Positions 14,722 to 21,320 of a DNA stretch of 37,931 nt are shown piece by piece. This DNA is from a virus. The number at the start of each line of letters is the position of its first letter. Positions within the stretch are counted from its first letter, which is position 1. The stretch is taken from the IMG/VR virus record IMGVR_UViG_3300028589_000362, positions 1 to 37,931 of that record. The stretch is one strand, 5' to 3'. Under the pieces are notes generated by a model that did not search any database, was not told where the DNA came from, and was given only the letters and a program-made list of their open reading frames with translations. The position numbers were made by a program, and so were the translations under genes.

Positions 14722-15355
14722 GGTCGATCAACTCCTGAACTAGAACCTGGATCTCGGCCTTGGCCTTGTAGTCCGACCACTCCACCACTCCCCGGCCCAA
14801 CGGGTTCACCGTGGCGTAGGCCGTCCGCATTCGCATGGTCGTGTCGAAGAGCGGAATCTCAGGGTAGTCTGCCAGCACCGACTTCGCATCGTCCAGAGAT
14901 CGGTCCCGGTCATTGGTCGCGGCCTGAGTAAACAGGCCCCGGACCACCAGGTCCGGGTTGTAGTCCTCCACCCCGGTGATCACCTCGACGAAGTGCGGCA
15001 GGGTGTCGGTGTCCATCGAGGAGGGCCGGACGGGGGCGATCAGAACGTGGGAAGCGATGGCGGCGGAGCGCAGTTCCTGCGAGTCGAATCCCCCGGTGTC
15101 GACCAGGACAACGCCCCAGGCCCGGTCCATGTCGAGCAGCGTGTTCTTCAGGTCGCCGCGCTTCTGGATCCCGGTCACCCGCGGCAGGTCCGGGCTGTGC
15201 TGCTCCCGGTAGGCGACCCAGCGGGAGACCGAGGTGTTGGGGTCCGAATCGACGACCAGGACCTTCTGGCCCTGCCGGGCCAGCTCGGCGGCGATGTTGA
15301 CCGTGAGCGTGGATTTACTGCAACCACCCTTGTGGCTACCTAGTGTCACTATCAT
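14714..15355 (-). CDS. parA: ParA-family partition ATPase
   Basis: A 213-residue ParA/MinD-type ATPase of the short (type Ib) class without an N-terminal HTH. The deviant Walker A is KGGCSKST (residues 9-16, with both signature lysines), the A' motif VVDSDPNTSVSRW, and Walker B VVLVDTGGFD. Length matches the ParA of small plasmids and of extrachromosomal actinophages. It would position phage-plasmid copies before division by dynamic binding to the nucleoid. ATG with GAAAGGGG upstream; promoter and repeats lie immediately upstream. Confidence 0.85.
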   Translation of the reverse strand: MIVTLGSHKGGCSKSTLTVNIAAELARQGQKVLVVDSDPNTSVSRWVAYREQHSPDLPRVTGIQKRGDLKNTLLDMDRAWGVVLVDTGGFDSQELRSAAIASHVLIAPVRPSSMDTDTLPHFVEVITGVEDYNPDLVVRGLFTQAATNDRDRSLDDAKSVLADYPEIPLFDTTMRMRTAYATVNPLGRGVVEWSDYKAKAEIQVLVQELIDLV

Positions 15356-15385
15356 TGCGAACCCCTTTCGTTGGGAGCTGGTTCC

Positions 15386-15414
15386 ACTCTAGTTGTAGGT
15401 GGGTTGCATGTCTA
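15386..15414 (-). promoter_or_regulatory. Candidate parA promoter
   Basis: On the leftward strand TAGACA (15409-15414) and TAGAGT (15386-15391) are 17 nt apart. One GTTGCA repeat of the upstream cluster sits in the spacer, as expected if the ParB-like protein represses its own operon. Confidence 0.5.
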
Positions 15415-15590
15415 GTTGGAACTGACTGCATGTTGGTTGCCAACTAAGTGCACACCGCATCCACACTGGTTCGGATGTGCAACCGCATTCTCTAACTGGT
15501 TGTGATGTCGTTGCAAAGTGCAACCACTCTGGTTGCCAACCAGTTGCAATCTGCTTCCACACTGCATTCGATGCGGTTGGGTTGTGCAAT
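15401..15590. repeat. GTTGC repeat cluster, candidate parS centromere
   Basis: The spacer between parA and the divergent HTH gene has at least seven GTTGC(A/C) elements in both orientations. They include GTTGCA at 15403, GGTTGCCAAC at 15435 and again at 15531, TGCAAC at 15478, a GTTGCA-AAG-TGCAAC inverted pair at 15510-15524, and the perfect palindrome CTGGTTGCCAACCAG at 15529-15543, followed by GTTGCA at 15543. Iterated short sites next to a ParA gene are typical centromeres. Confidence 0.6.
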
Positions 15591-15614
15591 GGTTTATCGT
15601 GTTAGGGTGAAGCC

Positions 15615-16118
15615 ATGAATATCATTCAACCAGGCGACCAGATCGTCCGCCAGCTGCGGGCCCGCGATTGGACCCAGCAGATCCTCGCCGAGGTCATGGG
15701 CCGGCCGGCCCAGGTGGTGTCCGAAGTTATCAACGGTAAGAAGGAAATCACCCGGGAGACCGCAGCGCAGCTCGGTGCTGCGCTGAACACCACGCCGGAG
15801 TTCTGGCTGCACCTGCAGGACGCCTACCTCCTGGAGCGGTTGGAGCGGGATGCCGTGTTCCAGGAGAAGTTGGATGCGATCACGCGCCGGGCGGAGAGCG
15901 TTGTGATCCAGCCCCCGCCTGCCCGGCCGAGGTACACGGTGACCTGGTCCAGCGAGGAGCGCAGGTATGTCGCCACGGTGGATGTCTACCCGCACTTGCG
16001 GGCCACGTCCAAGGGTGAGGACTATGCCCTGCGGAAGCTGAAGGCACTCATGGCTGCTGCGCGGAGGGCTGAGAAGTCGGGGCAGGAGCCTCTAAAGACA
16101 GGGCGTAAGGACTCCTAG
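15615..16118 (+). CDS. HigA-like XRE protein with HicB-like C-terminal domain
   Basis: A 167-residue protein. Residues ~1-70 match the HigA/VapI antitoxin pattern (GDQIVRQLRARDWTQQILAEVMGRPAQVVSEVINGKKEITRETAAQLGAALNTTPEFWLHLQDAYLL). Residues ~105-150 (RYTVTWSSEERRYVATVDVYPHLRATSKGEDYALRKLKALMA) read like the partial RNase-H fold of HicB antitoxins. No toxin lies next to it. It is divergent from parA and shares the repeat-filled spacer, so it may regulate partition or act as a prophage regulator. ATG with AGGGTG. A HicA-like protein is encoded 2.1 kb away (18229-18441). Confidence 0.65.
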   Translation: MNIIQPGDQIVRQLRARDWTQQILAEVMGRPAQVVSEVINGKKEITRETAAQLGAALNTTPEFWLHLQDAYLLERLERDAVFQEKLDAITRRAESVVIQPPPARPRYTVTWSSEERRYVATVDVYPHLRATSKGEDYALRKLKALMAAARRAEKSGQEPLKTGRKDS

Positions 16119-16414
16119 CGGAGAGGTGGTCTTTGTCCCTCTCCCCACCACGTTTCGCCCCGGCAGCCGCAAAAATAGCCAGAATATCCACGACAAATAG
16201 ACCCACCCACTTTTGTGGGTGTGTCTCCTCATGGCGCCGGCACCGAGGCCTTCGGTGACGTCCGGGCGTGGGCACCCGGCAAGGTTTGCATCTTTCCCAC
16301 CTGGTCCTGAGTTGGTGCCCGGCTGGGGCCACAAAAAAAGCCGGGAGCTAAGAATCGCTCGACCGGCTGGCGTTCTGGCCCCAGTGCGCTAATATGGATA
16401 GCGAGAGGCAGAAG

Positions 16415-16441
16415 CGTTCAGGTCGTGACTGAACGGTTTTT
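16415..16441 (+). terminator. First of two tandem terminators
   Basis: CGTTCAG (16415-16421) pairs perfectly with CTGAACG (16429-16435) across a 7-nt loop and is followed by GTTTTT. It lies 300 bp after the HTH gene. Confidence 0.75.
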
Positions 16442-16447
16442 AGCTGA

Positions 16448-16488
16448 GAAACCTCCCGGGCCGGCAAGCCTGGGGGGTTTCGCTTTTT
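16448..16488 (+). terminator. Second of two tandem terminators
   Basis: GAAACCTCCC-type arm at 16448-16457 pairs with GGGGGGTTTC at 16472-16481, followed by GCTTTTT. It lies seven bases after the first terminator, a strong double stop for rightward transcription. Confidence 0.7.
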
Positions 16489-16600
16489 GAACTGTAGCTT
16501 AAAAATCACACCCGTGTAACTCACCCGCCGTGTCGTGTCGTTTTTTCCGACCCTGCGGGGGGCATTGTCCACCATGTATATACGGCTGTAAGCTGTGCCC

Positions 16601-17125
16601 ATGAAGATCATCGTGCCGGTGTGCATCCTGTGTGAAGCGGAGGACGTCCAGCTCTGGACGCTGGACAACAATGGCATCGCCACGATCACCTACGTGTGTA
16701 CGGAACACGCTGCCCCGCTGCAGGCCATCCTGGAGGCCTCCGAGGGCCTGCCGCTGGACCTGCAGGTCCCCGTGGCCAGGAAAACGCCGAAGCTGACGGC
16801 TCAAAACCGTGAGCTGCTGCAGCGCCCTCGCCGGCTGCGTGGCATGGAGCCGCTGAACTGGACCCCGCCGTCAGAGAAGGTGGTCAGCCCGTCCGGCGTC
16901 GGCAGCGACGTAGGCCTCGCGGTCGAGTTCTCCGATGATGCCCCGGAAGTGGGGGCCGGCAGCGACGGCGATGATCTTGGGGTTGCCGGTGCCGGCGAGG
17001 TCCATGACCTTGGCCTCCAGCCCCTTGAGGGCGGTGACACGCTTGACGGCCTCGAACATGAAGGCCGTCGGCCCGGCCAGCTCGCCGCCGGCGACGTAGT
17101 CGTCGACCAGGTCGAAGTGGCCTGA
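16601..17125 (+). CDS. Small zinc-binding protein with long antisense extension
   Basis: The first ~85 residues look genuine: VCILCEAEDVQLWTLD ... ITYVCTEHAAPLQAILEASEG supply CxxC and CxxH zinc ligands, then a basic RPRRLRG and MEPLNWTPP. From about 16870 the frame continues as the antisense of the clamp-like gene (Gly/Asp/Val-rich, no zinc or hydrophobic core), giving a 255-base convergent overlap. The natural end is probably near 16871; the stop may have been lost. Zinc-finger regulators of this form are frequent in actinophages. No clear Shine-Dalgarno. Confidence 0.5.
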   Translation: MKIIVPVCILCEAEDVQLWTLDNNGIATITYVCTEHAAPLQAILEASEGLPLDLQVPVARKTPKLTAQNRELLQRPRRLRGMEPLNWTPPSEKVVSPSGVGSDVGLAVEFSDDAPEVGAGSDGDDLGVAGAGEVHDLGLQPLEGGDTLDGLEHEGRRPGQLAAGDVVVDQVEVA

Positions 17126-17575
17126 GAACCTACCCTCGGGATCCGAGTCGGCCAGCGCGGCGATCTCCGTGTCGTCCTTGGAGACCGACAGGTTTACCGT
17201 GACCACGATCGGCTCGTCCTCGTCGTCGAAGTCCACGACGTCGAACCCCTCGTCGGAGATCCGCACGCCCACCCGGGTGGCCTTGGCCCGGCCGTAGCCC
17301 CGGAGTGCGGACTGCAGCTGGTCGGCCTTGTCCCGGGCGATGGCCACGGAGACGTGGTCCTCCGGTGCCTGTGTGTCCAGGATGATCGTGGTCCGGCCGG
17401 CAATGAGCCGGCTGGCCCCGTAGACGACCACCACGCCGACCCCGTCCCCGGGCTGGTAGCAGATCAGGACGTGCGGGCAGCCCGGCTTGCCGCCGTGGTC
17501 GCCGCTGAGTTCGACGGCGTTGTAGAGGGCATCGGCCAGCTCGATGGGCCGGACGCCGAAGGACAGGTCAGCCAA
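16871..17575 (-). CDS. Sliding-clamp (DnaN)-like protein
   Basis: About 234 residues. The order of elements follows two domains of a beta clamp: IELADALYNAVELSGD helix, PHVLICYQPGDGVGVVVVYGASRLIAG (compare the '...TDG.RLA' strand of DnaN), VSVAIARDKADQLQSAL, VGVRISDEGFDVVDFDD, then FSGHFDLVDDYVAG, FMFEAVKRVTALKGLEAKVMDLA and a final IIAVAAGPHFRGIIGELD. Clamps tether polymerase to DNA. E. coli DnaN is ~366 residues with three domains, so this would be a shortened phage form. Start is unsettled: TTG 17575 (8-base overlap) is used; the in-frame ATG at 17740 gives antisense-like sequence. Confidence 0.5.
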   Translation of the reverse strand: MADLSFGVRPIELADALYNAVELSGDHGGKPGCPHVLICYQPGDGVGVVVVYGASRLIAGRTTIILDTQAPEDHVSVAIARDKADQLQSALRGYGRAKATRVGVRISDEGFDVVDFDDEDEPIVVTVNLSVSKDDTEIAALADSDPEGRFSGHFDLVDDYVAGGELAGPTAFMFEAVKRVTALKGLEAKVMDLAGTGNPKIIAVAAGPHFRGIIGELDREAYVAADAGRADHLL

Positions 17576-17753
17576 GGCCGGCTTGCTGCAGCGTGAAGCG
17601 CACATGGCTCCGGATGTAGTCCTGGTCCTCCGGGTGGGAGGTTTCCCAGATGTGCAGGTCAGGGTTGCAGCCGGGGCCCTCCTCGGGAGGGCAGGGCTCC
17701 TCCTTCCAGGCCTTGGCGATCCGCTCGACCATGTCCTCAAACGATTCAGTCAT
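17568..17753 (-). CDS. Small hypothetical protein
   Basis: A 61-residue acidic protein (MTESFEDMVERIAKAWKEEPCPPEEGPGCNPDLHIWETSHPEDQDYIRSHVRFTLQQAGLG). Two cysteines flank a PPEEGPG turn; His/Trp-rich centre. Unknown family. ATG at 17753 (8-base overlap, GAGAG upstream) is favoured over GTG at 17759. Confidence 0.5.
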   Translation of the reverse strand: MTESFEDMVERIAKAWKEEPCPPEEGPGCNPDLHIWETSHPEDQDYIRSHVRFTLQQAGLG

Positions 17754-17937
17754 CTTCACTCTCGATCTGTGCGCCGGCGTAGGCCAGCGCGTGCATGTAG
17801 GCGCGGGTGTGGTGCCCGCAGAATAGCAGGGGGCCGGCCACGAACAGGGCCAGGGTCTTGGCCTGCGCCCCGCAGCGGTCGCAGCGGTCCTTGGTCGTGA
17901 ACAGGCTGGTCACCTCCGGTGCGGCGACCTCAGTCAT
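17746..17937 (-). CDS. DUF7455-like zinc-ribbon protein
   Basis: A 63-residue protein: TTKDRCDRCGAQAKTLALF then PLLFCGHHTRAYM. The CDRCG / FCGHH pairing is the signature of a small zinc-binding protein family (DUF7455) widespread in actinobacteria and their phages; function unknown. It sits between two tiny genes with 8-base overlaps on both sides. Confidence 0.7.
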   Translation of the reverse strand: MTEVAAPEVTSLFTTKDRCDRCGAQAKTLALFVAGPLLFCGHHTRAYMHALAYAGAQIESEDD

Positions 17938-18232
17938 TGCTCACGAGGGACAGCAGGGGGGCGCAGTCGTAGCCCAGGGACCCGAGGGCGCGGGGGATGT
18001 CGGCGTAGCCGGCGATCCGTGCGACGTAGCCGTGCTCGGTGTAGAAGGTGGCGTCACCCATCCCCTCGGCGTCGGCCGCGAAGAGAACGGTCTCGGCGGA
18101 CCAGCCGAACCGTGCCGGCATGGCCATGGCCATGAGGTAGCGGATCGGGTGCCCGCCGATGACCATCAGCGGGTCCAGCTCATAGAGGGCGGCCCCGTCG
18201 TGGCCGAGGGTCTGCGTGGCGGTGTGCGTCAT
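17930..18232 (-). CDS. Hypothetical protein
   Basis: A 100-residue protein (MTHTATQTLGHDGAALYELDPLMVIGGHPIRYLMAMAMPARFGWSAETVLFAADAEG...GYVARIAGYADIPRALGSLGYDCAPLLSLVSND). Alternating strands and helices, no known family. Starts in a 4-base overlap with the HicA-like gene. Confidence 0.45.
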   Translation of the reverse strand: MTHTATQTLGHDGAALYELDPLMVIGGHPIRYLMAMAMPARFGWSAETVLFAADAEGMGDATFYTEHGYVARIAGYADIPRALGSLGYDCAPLLSLVSND

Positions 18233-18441
18233 GGCTGTACTCCCTGCGTAAGCTTTTTCATGGTGGATTCTAGGTTCTTGCGCCAGCGGTAGCCGCCGGG
18301 GGTGGCGGGCACGATAAGCGTGGCGCCGCTGGCGTGTTTGAGCCGCCAGTGCCCTCCGCCGGTCATGCCCTCGCAGTGGAAGCCGTGGCCCTTGGCGTGG
18401 TCGATGAACTCCCGGACGTCCTTGCGGAAGCGGTTGCTCAC
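18229..18441 (-). CDS. HicA-like protein (mRNA-interferase fold)
   Basis: A 70-residue protein: RKDVREFIDHAKGHGFHCEGMTGGGHWRLKHASGATLIVPATPGGYRWRKNLESTMKKL. The 'GFxxxxxxGGGHWRLKHxxGxxLIVPxTP' stretch followed by a basic helix is the HicA pattern, including the key histidine after a Gly run. HicA toxins cut mRNA on translation. No HicB gene is adjacent; the only HicB-like domain is at 15615-16118. GTG at 18441 is in a GTGA overlap and removes an antisense-like N-terminal extension. It may be a domesticated, non-toxic form. Confidence 0.55.
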   Translation of the reverse strand: MSNRFRKDVREFIDHAKGHGFHCEGMTGGGHWRLKHASGATLIVPATPGGYRWRKNLESTMKKLTQGVQP

Positions 18442-18863
18442 GAGGCCAGCCGCTCGGCCACGGGGAACAGGTTCTCCCGGGCGCACTGCACGGCGTCGGC
18501 CAGCTCGGCCGGCGTCCAGTTGAAGGGGTCCCGCTCCAGCGCCGGCAGCGCCTCCAGCAGGGTGGCGGAGCGGTGCAGCGCCTCGCTCAGCGGCTCGCCG
18601 TCAGGGTGGGGGAGCTGGGCGTAGACCTTGCCCTTGTCCCCGCCGCGGGTGCGGGCCAGCAGGCCGTGCCTCATGGCGATGTCGGGCGAGCAGCCCAGCC
18701 CGCCCTCGCCGATCAGGGCCCAGCGTCCGGGGTGCTGGTTCAGCCACCACAGGGCGTACTCGGCGCCGGTGGCCATGAAGCCGCCCTGCTGGTTGGATCC
18801 GGCCGTCATGTAGGGGTTGACCAGGTCAACTACCTTGCCCCGGTGCGGATTCTCCTGCTCCAT
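18438..18863 (-). CDS. Hypothetical protein
   Basis: A 141-residue protein: N-terminus MEQENPHRGKVVDLVNPYM, then YALWWLNQHPGRWALIGEGGLGCSPDIAMRHGLLARTRGGDKGKVYAQLPHPDGEPL and FNWTPAELADAVQCARENLFPVAERL. Looks like a compact alpha/beta protein; family not recognised. ATG at 18863 is one base after the upstream stop. Confidence 0.5.
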   Translation of the reverse strand: MEQENPHRGKVVDLVNPYMTAGSNQQGGFMATGAEYALWWLNQHPGRWALIGEGGLGCSPDIAMRHGLLARTRGGDKGKVYAQLPHPDGEPLSEALHRSATLLEALPALERDPFNWTPAELADAVQCARENLFPVAERLAS

Positions 18864-18864
18864 G

Positions 18865-19305
18865 TCAGTCCCAGGCCGCCGGGTCGAAGTGCTCCTCGAA
18901 GTCCAGGTTCTCCACGAAGATCCGGCACTGCTCCTCGGCATCCTCCAGCGTTGCCGAGTAGTACAGTCCCACCTCGCTGGAGTGGTCGATGTCCGAGTCG
19001 TACACGGTGGTCCCGTCCTCGGCGATCCGCTCCCGGTCCCACAGGAACACGGCGACCTCGACCGGCTGGACGAACTCGTCCTTGCCCAGCACGTCAAAAC
19101 GCGTGACCTGGCCGACGAGGTCGATCGAGCCGTCGGGATGCCGGCGGGCGCGGATGCCGGTGACGAAGGCAATGGCGGTCACCGTGATGGTGGTGTCGCC
19201 CTGCTCCCACGTCGCCGACCGGTAGAACTCCCGGCCGAGCGAGGTGTTGCGCGAGACGGTGGGTTTGCGCTCCCTCACTGTCCGGTCTTGCGCGGTAATC
19301 TGCAC
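18865..19305 (-). CDS. Hypothetical protein
   Basis: A 146-residue protein rich in beta pattern (VSRNTSLGREFYRSATWEQGDTTITVTAIAFVTGIRARR ... GQVTRFDVLGKDEFVQPVEVAVFLWDRERIAEDGTTVYDSDIDHSSEVGLYYSATL). GTG at 19305 is chosen because AAGGAAGGA lies 6 nt upstream. It heads its own transcription unit: a promoter-like pair and an inverted repeat lie directly before it. Confidence 0.55.
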   Translation of the reverse strand: MQITAQDRTVRERKPTVSRNTSLGREFYRSATWEQGDTTITVTAIAFVTGIRARRHPDGSIDLVGQVTRFDVLGKDEFVQPVEVAVFLWDRERIAEDGTTVYDSDIDHSSEVGLYYSATLEDAEEQCRIFVENLDFEEHFDPAAWD

Positions 19306-19308
19306 TGA

Positions 19309-19367
19309 TTGTCCTTCCTTAGATCCAAGCTGCACCCTCAGTATAGGGCCGATCTAAGGAAAGACAA
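19309..19367. promoter_or_regulatory. Leftward promoter inside a 17-bp inverted repeat (operator-like)
   Basis: Arms at 19309-19325 and 19351-19367 are reverse complements with one mismatch (GATCTAAGGAA(A/G)GACAA), separated by 25 bp. On the leftward strand TTGTCT lies in the distal arm, and TATACT 16 nt later lies in the loop. The proximal arm overlaps the Shine-Dalgarno of the 19305 gene. This placement suits a dimeric repressor or a large RNA hairpin. Confidence 0.55.
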
Positions 19368-19375
19368 GCAGCGTC

Positions 19376-19828
19376 TCACATGCCGGCGAGCCGGATGGTC
19401 AGGGCGACCAGGACGTCCAGGACCCGCTCACGGAATGGCCCGGCCGCCGCCGATTCCTGGCGCCACGGCCGGCCCTCCATGTCGGTGCCCCGCATGTCCG
19501 TGTCGGCCGCCTGGTACAGCGCCGTCAGGATCTGCAGGGCCAGCTTCGGGCCGAACTCGGCCTCGATCTCCTCGGGCTTGAGCCCGTGCTCGCCGATCTC
19601 CCGCAGCCCGGTCTTCAGCCCGGCCAGTGCCTCCTGGTCCATGTCCAGGGTCAGGGCGGAGACGTCGATCTGCGCCAGGATGGGCGCGTCCTCGTCGTCG
19701 GCCTCGTCCAGGGTCAGGGAGGTGGCGAAGATGGTGATGCCGACGTCGCCCTCGATCCAGGCGTTCCCCGTCTCCAGCAGCATCTCGTAGGTGCCGGTCG
19801 CCCAGCGGCTTTCAATCATGGCGTGCAT
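19376..19828 (-). CDS. Hypothetical acidic protein
   Basis: A 150-residue protein: MHAMIESRWATGTYEMLLETGNAWIEGDVGITIFATSLTLDEADDEDAPILAQIDVSALTLDMDQEALAGLKTGL...FGPKLALQILTALYQAADTDM. Acidic, alpha/beta. No recognised family. ATG at 19828 is preceded by AAAGGAG; a longer ORF start lacks a site. Confidence 0.5.
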   Translation of the reverse strand: MHAMIESRWATGTYEMLLETGNAWIEGDVGITIFATSLTLDEADDEDAPILAQIDVSALTLDMDQEALAGLKTGLREIGEHGLKPEEIEAEFGPKLALQILTALYQAADTDMRGTDMEGRPWRQESAAAGPFRERVLDVLVALTIRLAGM

Positions 19829-19845
19829 GGTACTCCTTTCGTGTA

Positions 19846-19962
19846 ACAAAAGAGGCAGCCACCGGATGGTGACTGCCTTTATGATGGCTAAGCTCCCGAC
19901 GGGCCAGTGAGGGCTGACCCGCCGGGAGTTCTATCTGAGACCCGCGGGGCAGGGTGCCCCGC
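19846..19962 (-). terminator. Three consecutive hairpins, the last terminator-like
   Basis: Leftward order: CGCGGGGCA-CCC-TGCCCCGCG (9-bp perfect stem, ~19942-19962), a larger hairpin with CTCCCG/CGGGAG ends (~19892-19932), then AGGCAG(T)CACC-ATCC-GGTG(G)CTGCCT followed by CTTTTGTT (19846-19880). The last looks like a Rho-independent terminator or an attenuator just before the Shine-Dalgarno of the 19828 gene. Confidence 0.65.
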
Positions 19963-19970
19963 GCTATAAG

Positions 19971-20282
19971 TTATTCGGTGCCGCCGGCCGGCGGGCTGGG
20001 TAGATCCGCCCGCAGCTCGTTGGCCATCCGCTTGTACTTCCCGCCCATGGCCCACAGGGTGTTGGCGTCGGCGTACTCGCCCAGGTTCGAGACCATGTTG
20101 CCCATGCGGCTCATGAGGTGGGACAGCTCCCGGAACCGGCGGTAGCGGGCTATGTTTTCCTCCGGGACGTGGCCCTTGCCGCCTTCGGCGTCGAGCCCGC
20201 CCCCCAGGGGCAGCCCGGCAGCGCGTCGGTTTTCCCTCTGCTCCGCCTCGGAGAACTTGTTGATCTTGCCCAGGTCAGGCAT
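19971..20282 (-). CDS. Hypothetical helical protein
   Basis: A 103-residue basic, helical protein: PDLGKINKFSEAEQRENRRAAGLPLGGGL..., EENIARYRRFRELSHLMSRMGNMVSNLGEYADANTLWAMGGKYKRMANELRADL. No family known. The second ATG (20282) is chosen because the GGAGG is too close to the first. Confidence 0.5.
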   Translation of the reverse strand: MPDLGKINKFSEAEQRENRRAAGLPLGGGLDAEGGKGHVPEENIARYRRFRELSHLMSRMGNMVSNLGEYADANTLWAMGGKYKRMANELRADLPSPPAGGTE

Positions 20283-20616
20283 GGCCATCCTCCTCCTCGT
20301 ACATGCCGGCGTTGGTCGCCTTCTGGTGCACCCACTCCGGGAAGCCGAGGATCGTCAGCCGCTCGGACACGGCAACCTGCCAGTCCTGGTAGAGGCTCGT
20401 GTACGGCTCGGTGATCACCGTGTCCGGGCCGGGGATGGCCCGCCAGCCGCGGCCGTTGGCCAGCTCGGCCAGCCCCTCGGCCTCCAGCTCCTTCAGGATG
20501 ACGTGGATCTCGCTCTGCTCGATCCCCTGCTCCAGCAGGCGGGGGGTAAATTCATACCCCGGGGTGAAGACGAAATTGCCCAGTGCGGCGTGCACCTTTG
20601 CTTGCTTCTCGTTCAT
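20275..20616 (-). CDS. Winged-helix-like hypothetical protein
   Basis: A 113-residue protein. FTPGYEFTPRLLEQGIEQSEIHVILKELEAEGLAELANGRGWRAIPG reads as a small winged helix (helix, turn, recognition helix, two-strand wing). The rest (YTSLYQDWQVAVSERLTILGFPEWVHQKATNAGMYEEEDGHA) may mediate dimer formation. Possible transcription factor; family unassigned. GAGAAGGAG upstream of ATG. Confidence 0.5.
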   Translation of the reverse strand: MNEKQAKVHAALGNFVFTPGYEFTPRLLEQGIEQSEIHVILKELEAEGLAELANGRGWRAIPGPDTVITEPYTSLYQDWQVAVSERLTILGFPEWVHQKATNAGMYEEEDGHA

Positions 20617-20807
20617 GACGGGTTCTCCTTCTCTACTAGGTCTACGAAGTCGTCGTGCCGGACCAGCATCAGCCCGTCAGTGCCGAGGTCGGTGATGATG
20701 TCGGTGAACCATCCGTCCATGCCCCGCGTCCAGGTGGTGCCGTCGGCGGCGGTGTAGGTCCGGTCCTCGTAGGCCTTGCGGACGGCGGGGTTGTCGTTCA
20801 GCGACAT
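20613..20807 (-). CDS. Small hypothetical protein
   Basis: A 64-residue acidic protein (MSLNDNPAVRKAYEDRTYTAADGTTWTRGMDGWFTDIITDLGTDGLMLVRHDDFVDLVEKENPS). ATG at 20807 fits the end of the upstream gene; earlier in-frame starts would overlap it. Unknown family. Confidence 0.5.
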   Translation of the reverse strand: MSLNDNPAVRKAYEDRTYTAADGTTWTRGMDGWFTDIITDLGTDGLMLVRHDDFVDLVEKENPS

Positions 20808-20814
20808 GCTGCTC

Positions 20815-21144
20815 CTAGTCGTTGGTGAATGTGATGTAGGCGGCCTCGACTCGACCGTCGTCGCCCAACCTGATGTAGACAGGGTATATGCCATCACCCT
20901 GCCCGCTGGGGAAGATCAGCCCCATCCCCTTGCCCAGGGGCTCCAGCGCCAGGACGTGCGGTGCGCCGTCCAGGGCCGGCGGATGACTGCGCTCGGCGTC
21001 GTCTTCCTTGTACCCGATCTCCTCGGCGTTCGGCGTGCCGTTCTCGTAGTGCGTGCCGTCCGTAATGTACGCCGGGTCCCCGATCCAGATCCGACCGGAG
21101 TCGACGTAGCAGTCGCCGACGTAGAACGTCTTTTTCTTAGGCAC
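20815..21144 (-). CDS. DUF4241-like hypothetical protein
   Basis: A 109-residue protein. YVGDCYVDSGRIWIGDPAYITDG near the start and SGQGDGIYPVYIRLGDDGRVEAAYITF at the end are the two hallmark segments of DUF4241-type proteins, of unknown function in phages and bacteria (often with 'G(D/S)P' then 'GDG.YPVY.R'). GTG start with an 8-base overlap upstream. Confidence 0.6.
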   Translation of the reverse strand: MPKKKTFYVGDCYVDSGRIWIGDPAYITDGTHYENGTPNAEEIGYKEDDAERSHPPALDGAPHVLALEPLGKGMGLIFPSGQGDGIYPVYIRLGDDGRVEAAYITFTND

Positions 21145-21319
21145 CTGATCCCTCCTCCTGCTTGTGGTAGTAGGCGCCGTAGCCGGCGCATGTCGGGCAC
21201 TTGCTGCCGCCCTTGGTGCCCGTGGCGTTACACGCTATGCACTGCGTGCGGGTGTAGCCCTCGGGCTGGCCCTGATTGAAGTACGCAGGCTGCATCAGCT
21301 TCCTGGTCAACTTGGCCAC
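21137..21319 (-). CDS. Small DnaJ-type zinc-knuckle protein
   Basis: A 60-residue protein: KLTRKLMQPAYFNQGQPEGYTRTQCIACNATGTKGGSKCPTCAGYGAYY. The two CxxCxxxG / CxxCxGxG modules are the zinc motif of DnaJ and similar RNA- or protein-binding zinc knuckles. No J domain. GTG at 21319, 1 nt after the upstream stop. Confidence 0.55.
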   Translation of the reverse strand: MAKLTRKLMQPAYFNQGQPEGYTRTQCIACNATGTKGGSKCPTCAGYGAYYHKQEEGSGA

Positions 21320-21320
21320 G

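Larger units (their letters stand above)
16119..16600. other. 482-bp gene-free stretch with terminators
   Basis: No convincing gene. It holds a CACCCAC-TTTT-GTGGGTG hairpin (16204-16221), a GCCGG/CCGGC hairpin around 16338-16364 enclosing GAGCTAAG, the two terminators listed separately and, just before 16601, GTATATACGG that may be part of a promoter. ORFs read on the minus strand here are short and lack ribosome sites. Confidence 0.5.

Noticed and set aside
16048-16334. Minus-strand ORFs of 80-94 residues downstream of the HigA-like gene
   Set aside because: Proline/arginine-rich, no ribosome site, and they run into the 3' end of a genuine gene.
19846-19962. tRNA or riboswitch
   Set aside because: Three hairpins do not match a cloverleaf and I recognise no riboswitch class.
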